Shown: piece by piece, positions 7,341 through 15,352 of the stretch | Position numbering within the stretch: position 1 is the stretch's first letter | Layout: each line of letters starts with the position of its first letter | DNA from: Oscillospiraceae bacterium NTUH-002-81 | GTDB taxonomy: Bacteria > Bacillota > Clostridia > Lachnospirales > Lachnospiraceae | Direction: 5' to 3' | DNA length: 64,000 bases | Assembly (NCBI GenBank): GCA_032620915.1 | Contig: CP136052.1 | Span: 2,341,001 to 2,405,000 of the forward strand | Notes under the pieces: model-generated | Database searches by the model: none | What the model was told of the DNA's origin: nothing | Seen by the model: the letters and a program-made list of their open reading frames with translations, nothing else | Made by a program: the position numbers and the translations under genes

Positions 7341-7920
7341 CTAATCTCCTTTTTTACTATACATAATCATTGTTCCATCAGTAGTTCCAGGATATTGTTT
7401 TACAGCAATTATTGATTTTGATGTTTCCCAAGATAAACCATAACTAGCATCTTCTGGTGTCCCATATTCTTTCGTATACTCATCTATAACCATGTTATAT
7501 ACTTCTGAATCAAGCATATTACTATCATGATTTGATACCATAACAAGAACTGTATCCAGTCTATCATCATCAAATTCAAATTGTACCATAGAATATATAC
7601 CTTCAACACCATAAAATGAATCTGAATACATTGCTAATGAGTCTTTGTTTAAATAAGATTGCGTTATATCATCACCATATTTTTTCTTTTATTTCATCTT
7701 TTGTTGTTCCCCATTTGTTATCATCGTAATAACCCTGGTTTGTATTTATTGTCTTCATTCCTATAGCCATAGCTATCGCTATAAAAATAATAATTATGCC
7801 AACAATCAAAATCCATTTTTTCTTTTTTTGCGGTTTTCTAAAATTATAACCACAATGAATACATACCTTGCTCTCATCACTTATTTCTTGTCCGCACTCT
7901 GGACATTTAATCATAGCCAT
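7341..7920 (-). CDS. Zinc-ribbon single-pass membrane protein (frame broken by one extra A)
   Basis: The gene starts at the ATG at 7920 behind AGAGAGG and encodes MAMIKCPECGQEI, then CIHCGYNF, a basic linker and one membrane helix (about 35-55), ending early at KEKIW. Removing one A from the A6 run at 7680-7685 gives KEKYGDDITQ and continues in frame through a 100-residue extracytoplasmic domain ending YSKKGD, for a total of 192 residues. The corrected length is an exact number of codons. It is the promoter-proximal gene of the zinc-ribbon/DUF2752 operon. Confidence 0.75.
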
Positions 7921-8056
7921 ATCTTGTACCTCTCTCCCTTTCGGTATTTTCATAATCAAAAAGTTTCATATCTCCATTATATCCCTTTTAACGAAGATAT
8001 TCAATTCAAAGAATACAAAGTACACTTGTTTCATATACTAACGAAACGGAGGTGCT

Positions 8057-8278
8057 ATGATGATTGACTATTCCCCATTCTGGAATACACTTGAAAAATC
8101 AAGTGAAAACTGGTACACACTTACAAATAAATATCACATGTCACATAGCACACTCCACCGATTGAAACACAATAAAGATGTATCTACAAAGACCCTCAAT
8201 GATTTATGTAGGATTCTTCAATGTGATATTTGCGACCTGGTAAAATATGTACCATCTGATACAGACCAACCTTTATAA
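8057..8278 (+). CDS. Cro/CI-type (XRE) regulator, short
   Basis: A 73-residue single-domain helix-turn-helix protein (NWYTLTNKYHMSHSTLHRLK, then LNDLCRILQCDICDLVKYVP) closely resembling the regulator at 3611. CGGAGG lies just upstream. It is divergent from the zinc-ribbon operon, sharing a 136-base promoter region, and its end overlaps the 3' end of the large gene at 8273 by 6 bases. Confidence 0.85.
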   Translation: MMIDYSPFWNTLEKSSENWYTLTNKYHMSHSTLHRLKHNKDVSTKTLNDLCRILQCDICDLVKYVPSDTDQPL

Positions 8279-9970
8279 TAGTTCATCATACATCTTCTGA
8301 AGTATGGTATCTATATTTTTTGTATTACACATTATAATCTTTGACTGCAACAATGCACTTGTCGCTTTAACCTTATAAAACATACTGTGTGACATCCATC
8401 TTATAAGCATTACAACCGCATCAACTTCAATTCCAGATAAATTAATAGTCTCTGATTCCATAAAGATACTATTAGGAAATTTATGCTTTAACTCAGGTAA
8501 CACATCACCAATATGCCCTACAAATAAGAATCTCTTACTTTGTAACAGTTCCAAGTCATATGTATTGTTTATTTCCTCAACTTCTGGCTTATTTAATTCA
8601 GAGATAAACAATTCTTGATATTCTAACCTTCTTTTTAAATCTGTAATCTCAGAATCCTTATCCTCGATAACCTTTACCAATTTATTATTTTCGGCTACCA
8701 ATGGTGCTGTTTGTTTAGAATTATCCGCTGTAATCTGCAAAGACAATGTACTATTTTTCTGCATCAAACTCTTAATCCTATTTTCTTTATCTGTAATTGT
8801 CTGCTCCAGGTCAGAGATGATATCCTCATAGCGTGTTGCAATATCTTGATTTGTTATTTTCTCCCATGAAAAATCTGTATAATACTGTTTCTGCATAATC
8901 GCAAACATTTTATACAATACATCCATTTCATACATACAAAGGATAGTACGATATACCATATCGTAATTATCTGGAATACATTCTCTCGACAATGTAAGTT
9001 TTGTAAATCCCCTTTTCTTCTCAACAACCATTTCAATATACTTCGTAGCAACAAACGATTTGAAATAATTTCTTATCAGTCTATCTACATCTGGAACATA
9101 CCTAATTGACTGTCCGTACCACTTTTCATTATCTGTCGTTGTCATGGCGTTATACCAAGAAATACCTCCATTCTGATCTGCAATAATATCTTTTGTAAAC
9201 AATTCAATTTGTCCAACTATTCCAGATCTAAGCGGGGAAGAACCATTCTTACTCTGTGACTTCATTTCAAAATGAATATATTCAGCTAATTTACTTTCTT
9301 GGATATGTAAATAATCTGCCAATTCAATTCTTCTTTTTACAAGGTATCTATCAAAAAATTTTGACATTAAAACATATTCTTTGCCTTCCCTATCGCCATC
9401 TCCTAAATAATTTTCCACTTCTTTTCCATTAGAGCAAAATATAAAGGCATTATCAAATTGGTTTTTATCCGTCATATAAAAACTATAATTTAACATATAC
9501 TTGTCTTGCTCAAAATCAAATCCTTTTAAAATCTGGTCTGGTTCTTCAAACACATCTGACCTATAAAATAGGAAATTCAGATAATAGCTTTCAACAAGTG
9601 CCATTTTAAAGGATTTTGCATTTTTTATTATGCCAGCACTCTTATATTGATATTCCCAGTCAACGAATATATTCTTAATTCTTGGGCATCTCTTAGCATA
9701 CAATATATCAACTAAATCTATTATCTCTGGTCTGCTGTCTAAATAGTCTGCGATTACAAATAATGCATCCATATAAACAGTATGCGTAAATAATTCACTT
9801 ACATTTCTTTCTACTAATAGTTTATTTACAAGCAGCGTATTACTTCTTAAATTCAGAGATTCATAAATTTTTTGTAACTCGTTGTATCGTTCATTATGAA
9901 TATCTACCGTTAATAATTGCATGATATTGTATTTAATTCCAATTTTTCGCTGTTCTTCGCTTAGTTTCAT
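8273..9970 (-). CDS. Large hypothetical protein with coiled coil and DUF2325-like C-terminus
   Basis: I chose the ATG at 9970, 7 bases after GGAGG, giving 565 residues. The first 370 residues are unrecognised. Next comes a coiled coil (DLEQTITDKENRIKSLMQ, VIEDKDSEITDLKRRLEY). The last 85 residues (RFLFVGHIGDVLPELKHKFP, then VDAVVMLIRWMSHSMFYKVK) follow the DUF2325 pattern: a Rossmann-like start and an (M/V)SHSM...K motif. DUF2325 proteins sit in varied mobile and stress loci without a settled function. It is convergent with the XRE gene. Confidence 0.6.
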   Translation of the reverse strand: MKLSEEQRKIGIKYNIMQLLTVDIHNERYNELQKIYESLNLRSNTLLVNKLLVERNVSELFTHTVYMDALFVIADYLDSRPEIIDLVDILYAKRCPRIKNIFVDWEYQYKSAGIIKNAKSFKMALVESYYLNFLFYRSDVFEEPDQILKGFDFEQDKYMLNYSFYMTDKNQFDNAFIFCSNGKEVENYLGDGDREGKEYVLMSKFFDRYLVKRRIELADYLHIQESKLAEYIHFEMKSQSKNGSSPLRSGIVGQIELFTKDIIADQNGGISWYNAMTTTDNEKWYGQSIRYVPDVDRLIRNYFKSFVATKYIEMVVEKKRGFTKLTLSRECIPDNYDMVYRTILCMYEMDVLYKMFAIMQKQYYTDFSWEKITNQDIATRYEDIISDLEQTITDKENRIKSLMQKNSTLSLQITADNSKQTAPLVAENNKLVKVIEDKDSEITDLKRRLEYQELFISELNKPEVEEINNTYDLELLQSKRFLFVGHIGDVLPELKHKFPNSIFMESETINLSGIEVDAVVMLIRWMSHSMFYKVKATSALLQSKIIMCNTKNIDTILQKMYDELL

Positions 9971-10051
9971 TATTGTTCCTCCAATACCGTATTGACATAT
10001 GCCTGTAATACTTTTCTCCATTTTACCATATAAGGCTGAAAAATCGTAAAA

Positions 10052-10094
10052 AAATAAGGCATACCAGATATTTTCTACCCGATATGCCTTATTT
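10052..10094 (-). terminator. 12-bp perfect hairpin between minus-strand genes
   Basis: AAATAAGGCATA (10052-10063) pairs perfectly with TATGCCTTATTT (10083-10094). It lies just downstream of the 55-residue gene and upstream of the gene at 9970, so it probably ends the DUF3990 operon. Confidence 0.65.
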
Positions 10095-10098
10095 AAAA

Positions 10099-10266
10099 TC
10101 AAAACTTAAACAGTGTGACACCCCGATTACCACCAGCTTTTTTAACATCGTAACTCGGGCTTTTCTTATAATCAGCCAAAATTTTCTCTTTCTCACTTCT
10201 AAGCTCGTAAACAGACATTTTCCGATACTTATCAGGAATAATTAATTTGTCGTTTTCATACGTCAT
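10099..10266 (-). CDS. Small hypothetical protein, 55 residues
   Basis: The frame starts at an ATG at 10266 and ends TLFKF. It is basic, with a short helical middle (VYELRSEKEKILADYKK). It is the third and last gene of the leftward DUF3990 cluster and stops just before a strong hairpin, which supports it being real. Function unknown. Confidence 0.55.
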   Translation of the reverse strand: MTYENDKLIIPDKYRKMSVYELRSEKEKILADYKKSPSYDVKKAGGNRGVTLFKF

Positions 10267-10297
10267 TATCTGTTACCTATATGCCTAATTTAAAACT

Positions 10298-10522
10298 TTA
10301 CATCTGCAATAAATCCTCATCTCCGGTTACCCACTTATATATGGTATCCACCCAAATTTCAGGATCATCATGAAGCGCAATAAAATTACATGCTCTGAGA
10401 ACGCCGTCAAAATCATAGCTGCTAATAGCTTTTTTCGCCTCAAATTCAGACAATCCATATTTTATTCCAAAAATGTTTACCATGCTCTGTTTATATTCGG
10501 TCACTCTGTTTTTCACGATCAT
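10298..10522 (-). CDS. Small partner protein of DUF3990 (candidate antitoxin)
   Basis: With the ATG at 10522, behind AAGAGG, this encodes 74 residues with a helix-rich pattern (EYKQSMVNIFGIKYGLSEFE, then a short loop and IALHDDPEIWVDTIYKWV) that resembles DUF3791-type partners of DUF3990 proteins. It starts 10 bases after the toxin-like gene ends. The antitoxin role is inferred from this pairing. Confidence 0.6.
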   Translation of the reverse strand: MIVKNRVTEYKQSMVNIFGIKYGLSEFEAKKAISSYDFDGVLRACNFIALHDDPEIWVDTIYKWVTGDEDLLQM

Positions 10523-10532
10523 CACCTCTTCT

Positions 10533-11078
10533 TTATTTAATAATATCACATTCTATATATCTTATACAAGATAAAGATTTTTCTGAACAAAATACTATCT
10601 GCATACCATATGAATACCCATCTTCTTTTAGAAAATCTGATAAGTCCAACACATAATCTTGGGGCTTGATTTTCCCATATCTTAAATCCGATGCTATATT
10701 TGCTACACGTCCATCTGCAATGCTCCCTTTTATGATATCATATTTCAAATCCACATTACTGTCAAATAAACCCAACTCATTTGCAAGCTTTGGAAATACT
10801 CTGTTTGCCATTATAAACTTTGCCCATTTCATATCTTCACAAGGAAATTCTTTATAATTCAATTCTAAGTTTTCCGTATATTCAAAACTTATTACCGTAG
10901 GGAATTTAGAACTTGTTCTATATGCTACTCGACGCGCCATATCTTTTGCCAACTCAAAATTGGGTGTAACATAAAATCCTTTTCCAAAATCCAGATAATC
11001 ATTGCTTCTACTCAAATCTATGCCATTGTTATATATATCTATGTTATTTTCCAGCGTCGTACCGTGGTATACTCTCAC
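10533..11078 (-). CDS. DUF3990 protein, ADP-ribosyltransferase-like toxin candidate
   Basis: The N-terminus VYHGTTLENNIDI and the later DFGKGFYVTPNFELAKDMA segment (about residues 30-48) are the hallmark of DUF3990, a family with the ADP-ribosyltransferase fold in which the H-G and F-Y elements line the NAD pocket. Length (181 residues) is normal. It is followed by a small DUF3791-like gene. DUF3990/DUF3791 neighbours are often proposed as toxin-antitoxin pairs; the toxin role here is inferred. Confidence 0.75.
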   Translation of the reverse strand: MRVYHGTTLENNIDIYNNGIDLSRSNDYLDFGKGFYVTPNFELAKDMARRVAYRTSSKFPTVISFEYTENLELNYKEFPCEDMKWAKFIMANRVFPKLANELGLFDSNVDLKYDIIKGSIADGRVANIASDLRYGKIKPQDYVLDLSDFLKEDGYSYGMQIVFCSEKSLSCIRYIECDIIK

Positions 11079-11128
11079 AATATCAGCTCCGTTAGTATGA
11101 TTATCTTAATTTACCATAGAAGCTCAGA

Positions 11129-12382
11129 TCACGCAACCTCCATTTTCCAGTTCAACATACCTTCATACACACAATCTGGCACTTTCCCCTTACATTTTTC
11201 CGCCAGATCAATGATGTACCTGCTGCGCCCTGCTTTTATTCCCTTACGAGCTTCTTCCTCTGAATCAAACACACCTAAATCAACTCGCTTGTTAAGAACC
11301 ATCATTGATGCAGAATAGGTTCCTTCATCATTTCGTTGTATGTTATTTTCGATTCCTCTGGATTCAAATACGGTATTGAGATAATGGGTAATAAATACAC
11401 ATGTCTCCGGGCTGTACACCTTATTGCCCATACAGAGTAAATCCTTATCTAAATCCACTTTTTCCCCAGGAATCATATGCTCTTTATACCAGATTCTGAA
11501 ATTTGCAAAGTTCTTCCATTCCTCGCAAACGGATACACCATTGTAATATGGCTTATAAGAATGTATCTTTTTGCTATAGCAGCGCTGAATCATATTTCTC
11601 CATCTGAAATATTCATCAGAAGAATAATCTACATCATCTGTTCCTATATATCCAATTCCCTCATAGCTTCTTCTGAAATACCAGGGATTCCAATTTTCTG
11701 CTTTATATTCAACAGCATTTACAATATCCATGATTTCATTCTGTGATACAGTACCTTGTTTTTCATATAATTCCTGAATCGCAGCATACTGGAATTCATT
11801 TACTGGATACAGATTCTTATAATAATTATCTTTATGGTCGTTCCCCTCATGCCAGCACCTGGTATTATTCTGCATGTCATAATTTACAATGAAAGCCTGA
11901 ATAACCAGCGCACTTGCCCTTACTTTCTGCCGCCGATATCCCCACTCTTTCTTGGTTTTGATGTATACATTTTTATCAAGCGTGTAATAAGATTCCTTGT
12001 CTGACTTGGAATAAGAAGCTTTCAATAAATGATATTCGCCCTCTCTTTTTTCAATCAGTCTGCCATAATTGGAGATCCAGGTATCCTTATAATCCAGCAG
12101 ACGCACAAATTTCTCATCACGTTTGATATGCGCGATCCCTGAAACTTTTTTCGGCAGCAGTCTTGATAGATGAATCTTCTTATATTCCCGCTTTATTCGC
12201 ATGGATTTGTCAGAACGGTATAATTTCAATCCATTCTCATAACATTTTTTCATCCGTGCTGCGGCAACACATTCTTTGCAGGTTGTTGTCCAATTCTTTC
12301 TATATATTTTATTGAATTTCTTTAGTGGAAGTTTCCTCCCGCATTTTTTACATACTTTTGTTCTTCTATTTTCACTCGTCAT
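11129..12382 (-). CDS. HNH/AP2-type phage endonuclease-like protein with zinc ribbon
   Basis: The 417-residue protein begins with a zinc ribbon (KVCKKCGRKLPLKKFNK, then TTCKECVAAARMKK). Its C-terminal third has the phage HNH/AP2 pattern: RWRNMIQRCYSKK, then YNGVSVCEEWKNFANFRIWY, a DKDL motif, YSPETCVFI and an AP2-like tail with GVFDSEEEARKGI. Such proteins include free-standing homing endonucleases. It is alone between the DUF3990 pair and the phage genes. Confidence 0.7.
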   Translation of the reverse strand: MTSENRRTKVCKKCGRKLPLKKFNKIYRKNWTTTCKECVAAARMKKCYENGLKLYRSDKSMRIKREYKKIHLSRLLPKKVSGIAHIKRDEKFVRLLDYKDTWISNYGRLIEKREGEYHLLKASYSKSDKESYYTLDKNVYIKTKKEWGYRRQKVRASALVIQAFIVNYDMQNNTRCWHEGNDHKDNYYKNLYPVNEFQYAAIQELYEKQGTVSQNEIMDIVNAVEYKAENWNPWYFRRSYEGIGYIGTDDVDYSSDEYFRWRNMIQRCYSKKIHSYKPYYNGVSVCEEWKNFANFRIWYKEHMIPGEKVDLDKDLLCMGNKVYSPETCVFITHYLNTVFESRGIENNIQRNDEGTYSASMMVLNKRVDLGVFDSEEEARKGIKAGRSRYIIDLAEKCKGKVPDCVYEGMLNWKMEVA

Positions 12383-12508
12383 ATTCCTCCCTTAAATTAA
12401 CCAGAAATCAGGGAAAGCCATTCCCGATCTCTGATACGAACATTCTTTTACTTCCTGTCCGTTAGGAATTACCCATACACTTATTTAAAATCGGTGCATG
12501 TCTGCCGA

Positions 12509-12946
12509 TTACATTTTTACTGCAAATCCTTTGCTTTGCAGATAAGAAAGCGCCTCTGTTAATAACTCTCCATTTTCCACCGTATTCTTCATGGTATCGT
12601 CCCACACATGCGGCGTAGTCCCCCCTACTTTTAAACCACCATGTAATCCCTCATTTGCCCAGGTTGCCACCTGTAAACCACTGGCTTCATAATAATTGTC
12701 CATAGAATCCGTATCTATATAGACATAAGCCACTGCTTTGCCGCGAACAATCCGTGCATCTACTTTAATTGCAGATCGCAGGAAATCATACTGTCTGCGG
12801 TAATAAATTGGATTGTAGGAATTGTAGTATTCCTGTAAAAAGAAATTCAGTGTCTCATATACTCTTTGTGCCAGCTTATCCACCATAACCCGCATGTCAG
12901 ACTGGATTGCTTTCTCTAATTCAGCCACATTATTTATAATTTTCAT
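12509..12946 (-). CDS. Phage structural-type hypothetical protein
   Basis: The ATG at 12946 overlaps the stop of the HU-like gene (ATGA). The 145-residue product (MKIINNVAELEKAIQSD, then a YYNSYNPIYYRRQYDFLRSA segment and a THPHVWDD-like C-terminal region) resembles small clostridial phage proteins annotated as head-tail components. The assignment rests on this general resemblance. Confidence 0.5.
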   Translation of the reverse strand: MKIINNVAELEKAIQSDMRVMVDKLAQRVYETLNFFLQEYYNSYNPIYYRRQYDFLRSAIKVDARIVRGKAVAYVYIDTDSMDNYYEASGLQVATWANEGLHGGLKVGGTTPHVWDDTMKNTVENGELLTEALSYLQSKGFAVKM

Positions 12947-13419
12947 ACAGTCCCATTCCTTTTCAGCATTCGCTTCCACTCTTCGGGTGTTCTGCCAGAA
13001 GCTTTGATTAGCTCTGATATCTTCTCCAGTTCCCGCGCCTCTTCCGGCTGCAGCAGTCTTTTAAGTCCATCGTCCCCATATGCCCGAACGGCCAATTTCT
13101 CACTGGGAACAATTTTCACACCTTTATGTTCCTGAATATATACTACCTTTCTGGATTCTGGCATATATCGGTTCCGGCCTTTTACAATGGTAGGTCTAAT
13201 GGTAAGTACGTTCTTCAGGAATAAAATCTTGTCCTCTCTTAGCACATCTACAACCACTTCTTTGAACGCTCGCAGCATTTCTTTTATATCCATTTTCTTC
13301 AATCCTGTTTTGTCCGCGATCCTCGCAATGATCTCGTCCTGGTTCACGAATTTGTCAAAAGTCTCTTTTCGTTTTCTCAATCCTTCTTCTGTATTTTTAT
13401 TTGTATTCTTCTTACTCAT
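12943..13419 (-). CDS. HU-like DNA-binding protein (phage type)
   Basis: Starting at the ATG at 13419, 9 bases after AGGAGG, this 158-residue protein contains an HU-like helical part (DEIIARIADKTGLKKMD, then IKEMLRAFKEVVVDVLRED) and a beta part KILFLKNVLTIRPTIVKGRN, with basic extensions at both ends. HU proteins bend DNA; extended phage copies are common in Firmicutes. It overlaps the next gene by 4 bases. Confidence 0.7.
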   Translation of the reverse strand: MSKKNTNKNTEEGLRKRKETFDKFVNQDEIIARIADKTGLKKMDIKEMLRAFKEVVVDVLREDKILFLKNVLTIRPTIVKGRNRYMPESRKVVYIQEHKGVKIVPSEKLAVRAYGDDGLKRLLQPEEARELEKISELIKASGRTPEEWKRMLKRNGTV

Positions 13420-13452
13420 TTTCAAAATCCTCCTATGAAATTCGTATTTCAA

Positions 13453-14018
13453 AATATATGGTCAATGTTGGTATGTATTATGGTTTTATGCGCGTATATG
13501 AAACAAATTCGGGTTTTCTATTTTTACTGGAAAGTTTCTCCGCCGGGTTATTTAAGGCACTAAAATAAGCCCGCATACTCATATTTTTATAAGCATGTGG
13601 ACTTATTCAGATGTCCTAATATTCAATTTTCTCATATCCATGTTGAAGCTCTTTTGCTTATTTCATTTGTCCTAAAAGTGTGCTAAATTTCAATGTAATA
13701 TAGCGGAAAGTCCAGTAAATAAGGTATTTTCAATAGGTCATCCAGATATTGCCGTGGCAGATAAATAAAATCTTGATTTTTCTCATATTTCCAGTATTTT
13801 CGGGCTTTTCGAGCCTTTTTACCTTTCTTCATTTTTCACTTTTTCTGGCATATTTTGGCATATCTTTGCATATTTTTGTCATCAATTTTGGTAAAAACTT
13901 TGGTAAATTTCAAGTCTGTACCAAAGGCAAATCTGCCATTGGGAATCGACAGGTAAGAAATTGGGGATTAAGATAAATACTGGCTTTCAGCCATTTTTCT
14001 CTCATTTCCATCAGGTCA
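13453..14018. other. Non-coding region between HU-like gene and recombinase, with attachment-type repeats
   Basis: No convincing gene is present in these 566 bases. A 13-bp imperfect hairpin lies at 13564-13607. TGCCGTGGCAGAT, which contains the palindrome TGCC-GT-GGCA, is at 13750-13762. A 21-bp element at 13853-13873 (TTTTGGCATA at its start) and a tandem pair of TTTGGTAAA at about 13886-13909 follow. The 13-bp and 21-bp elements both recur in the same order at 25973-25985 and 26108-26128, so this is likely the integrase-binding or attachment region of the adjacent recombinase. Confidence 0.55.
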
Positions 14019-15008
14019 TTATGAATTAATTGCTTTTTGAAAATCTTCCTGTGCATCCTGAAATTTAACATGAGTATAGGTATTCATCGTAACACTGATA
14101 TCCGAGTGTCCCATAATATACTGAAGCATCTTCGGATTCATTCCCGACTTAGCCATATTAGAACAAAACGTATGACGACACACATGCGGTGTGATTGGCG
14201 GCATCTGAACCTTATATATGCTATTGTACTTTTCCCGAATATGCTGAAAATACTTTTCCCAATGTAATGCCACCATAGGCATATCATTCTTATCAAGGAA
14301 TAAAAATCCTGTCATTCCATCAACCATCGGTTCAACTTTGGGATTGCCCCTGTCCTTAAGTATTCTCTTGAAACAAGCCATCACCTCACCAGACATTGGA
14401 ACATATCTCTCGCCACTTTCTGTCTTAGGCTTTTCAATGATATACTGCATCTGACTTGTTCCCTGTAATTGATGATTTACCCGTATTCTTTTGTTTTTAA
14501 AATCCAAATCTGATTTTGTAAGTCCACAGAACTCTGATATACGAAGTCCTGTGTTAAAGAGGATAAATATTGCATCATAGTACTTGCAAAAATGCGCATA
14601 TTCTTTTATAAATCGTAGAAATTCCCTCTCCTGCTTTCTTGTGACAGCTTCTCTTCTCACACTATCATTCACAATCACATTGACTAATTCAAAGCCAAAT
14701 GGATTTTTGCGAATCAAGTCATCTTCTTCTGCCATCTGAAATGCCGGTCTTAATACTCCCCGGATAGTATGAATTGAACTATAACCTTTTCCATCTACCC
14801 TCTGAAGCTTGATCAACCATGCTTTTGCATCCGATAATTTCACTTTGTCGATTCCATCTACGAATTCCTCATAGGATATCTCTTGTTTTCCTTCGGTGAC
14901 CTTTGCAACAATTGCCTTAAACCAAAAGAACTTATAGCACTCACTGGTATTGTCAAAAAGACGACCAAGATATTCAATATTCAGTTCTTCGGAACATGGT
15001 AATTGCAT
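14019..15008 (-). CDS. Tyrosine recombinase (integrase), N-terminus apparently replaced
   Basis: The catalytic set is complete: Arg156 in TGLRISEF, Lys near 195 (EKPKTESGERYVP), HVCRH at 275-279, His301 in MGHSDIS and the nucleophile Tyr311 in NTYTHV. A core-binding domain covers about 50-110. The protein is only 329 residues, and the first 50 (LFDNTSECYKFFWFKAI, EGKQEISYEEF) resemble the N-terminus of HNH-endonuclease-domain proteins rather than the arm-binding domain of Tn916-type integrases. It is last in a leftward operon with MazG and DUF2075. Confidence 0.88.
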   Translation of the reverse strand: MQLPCSEELNIEYLGRLFDNTSECYKFFWFKAIVAKVTEGKQEISYEEFVDGIDKVKLSDAKAWLIKLQRVDGKGYSSIHTIRGVLRPAFQMAEEDDLIRKNPFGFELVNVIVNDSVRREAVTRKQEREFLRFIKEYAHFCKYYDAIFILFNTGLRISEFCGLTKSDLDFKNKRIRVNHQLQGTSQMQYIIEKPKTESGERYVPMSGEVMACFKRILKDRGNPKVEPMVDGMTGFLFLDKNDMPMVALHWEKYFQHIREKYNSIYKVQMPPITPHVCRHTFCSNMAKSGMNPKMLQYIMGHSDISVTMNTYTHVKFQDAQEDFQKAINS

Positions 15009-15029
15009 ATACTCTCCACCTTTCAGATT

Positions 15030-15350
15030 TTATAATTGATCGTACTTTGCTGCGCTTCCCTTTGCTTTATCCACTGGATACTTAGCCTCGTTTTGAGACA
15101 TCTTCATATTAATGATTTCGTCTGCATCCAAGCCAAGCTTATCAAGAAGATTCTGGCTATATACCATGACATCTGCCAACTCTTCTTTAATATGTTGCAA
15201 ATCATATTCCTCATCTGACCACTGGAAACATTCCAACAATTCAGCCGCTTCAATCACAATTGATTTTGCAAGGTTTGCTGGTGAGTGGAACTGATCCCAG
15301 TCTCGGTCTTCTGTGAATTTTCTGATTCTATCTATAGTTTCTTGTTTCAT
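15030..15350 (-). CDS. MazG-like nucleotide pyrophosphohydrolase
   Basis: This 106-residue protein has the MazG-type helical core with IEAAELLECFQW and KEELADVMVYSQNLLDKLG, supplying the E-x-x-E and E-x-x-D metal ligands that hydrolyse (d)NTPs to monophosphates. It lies 3 bases after the GIY-YIG/DUF2075 helicase gene and ahead of the recombinase. A nearly identical copy, differing at about ten positions, occupies 29870-30190, so one was probably acquired or duplicated with the element. Confidence 0.92.
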   Translation of the reverse strand: MKQETIDRIRKFTEDRDWDQFHSPANLAKSIVIEAAELLECFQWSDEEYDLQHIKEELADVMVYSQNLLDKLGLDADEIINMKMSQNEAKYPVDKAKGSAAKYDQL

Positions 15351-15352
15351 TT

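Noticed and set aside
7671..7690. Programmed frameshifting or transcriptional slippage at the A6 run in the zinc-ribbon gene
   Set aside because: The run is too short for known slippage, no slippery heptamer fits the needed +1 shift, and the same kind of extra base occurs in many unrelated genes.
13749..13976. 75-codon plus-strand frame downstream of the recombinase
   Set aside because: It covers the repeat-rich attachment-type region, is hydrophobic by chance from T-rich DNA and has no ribosome site.
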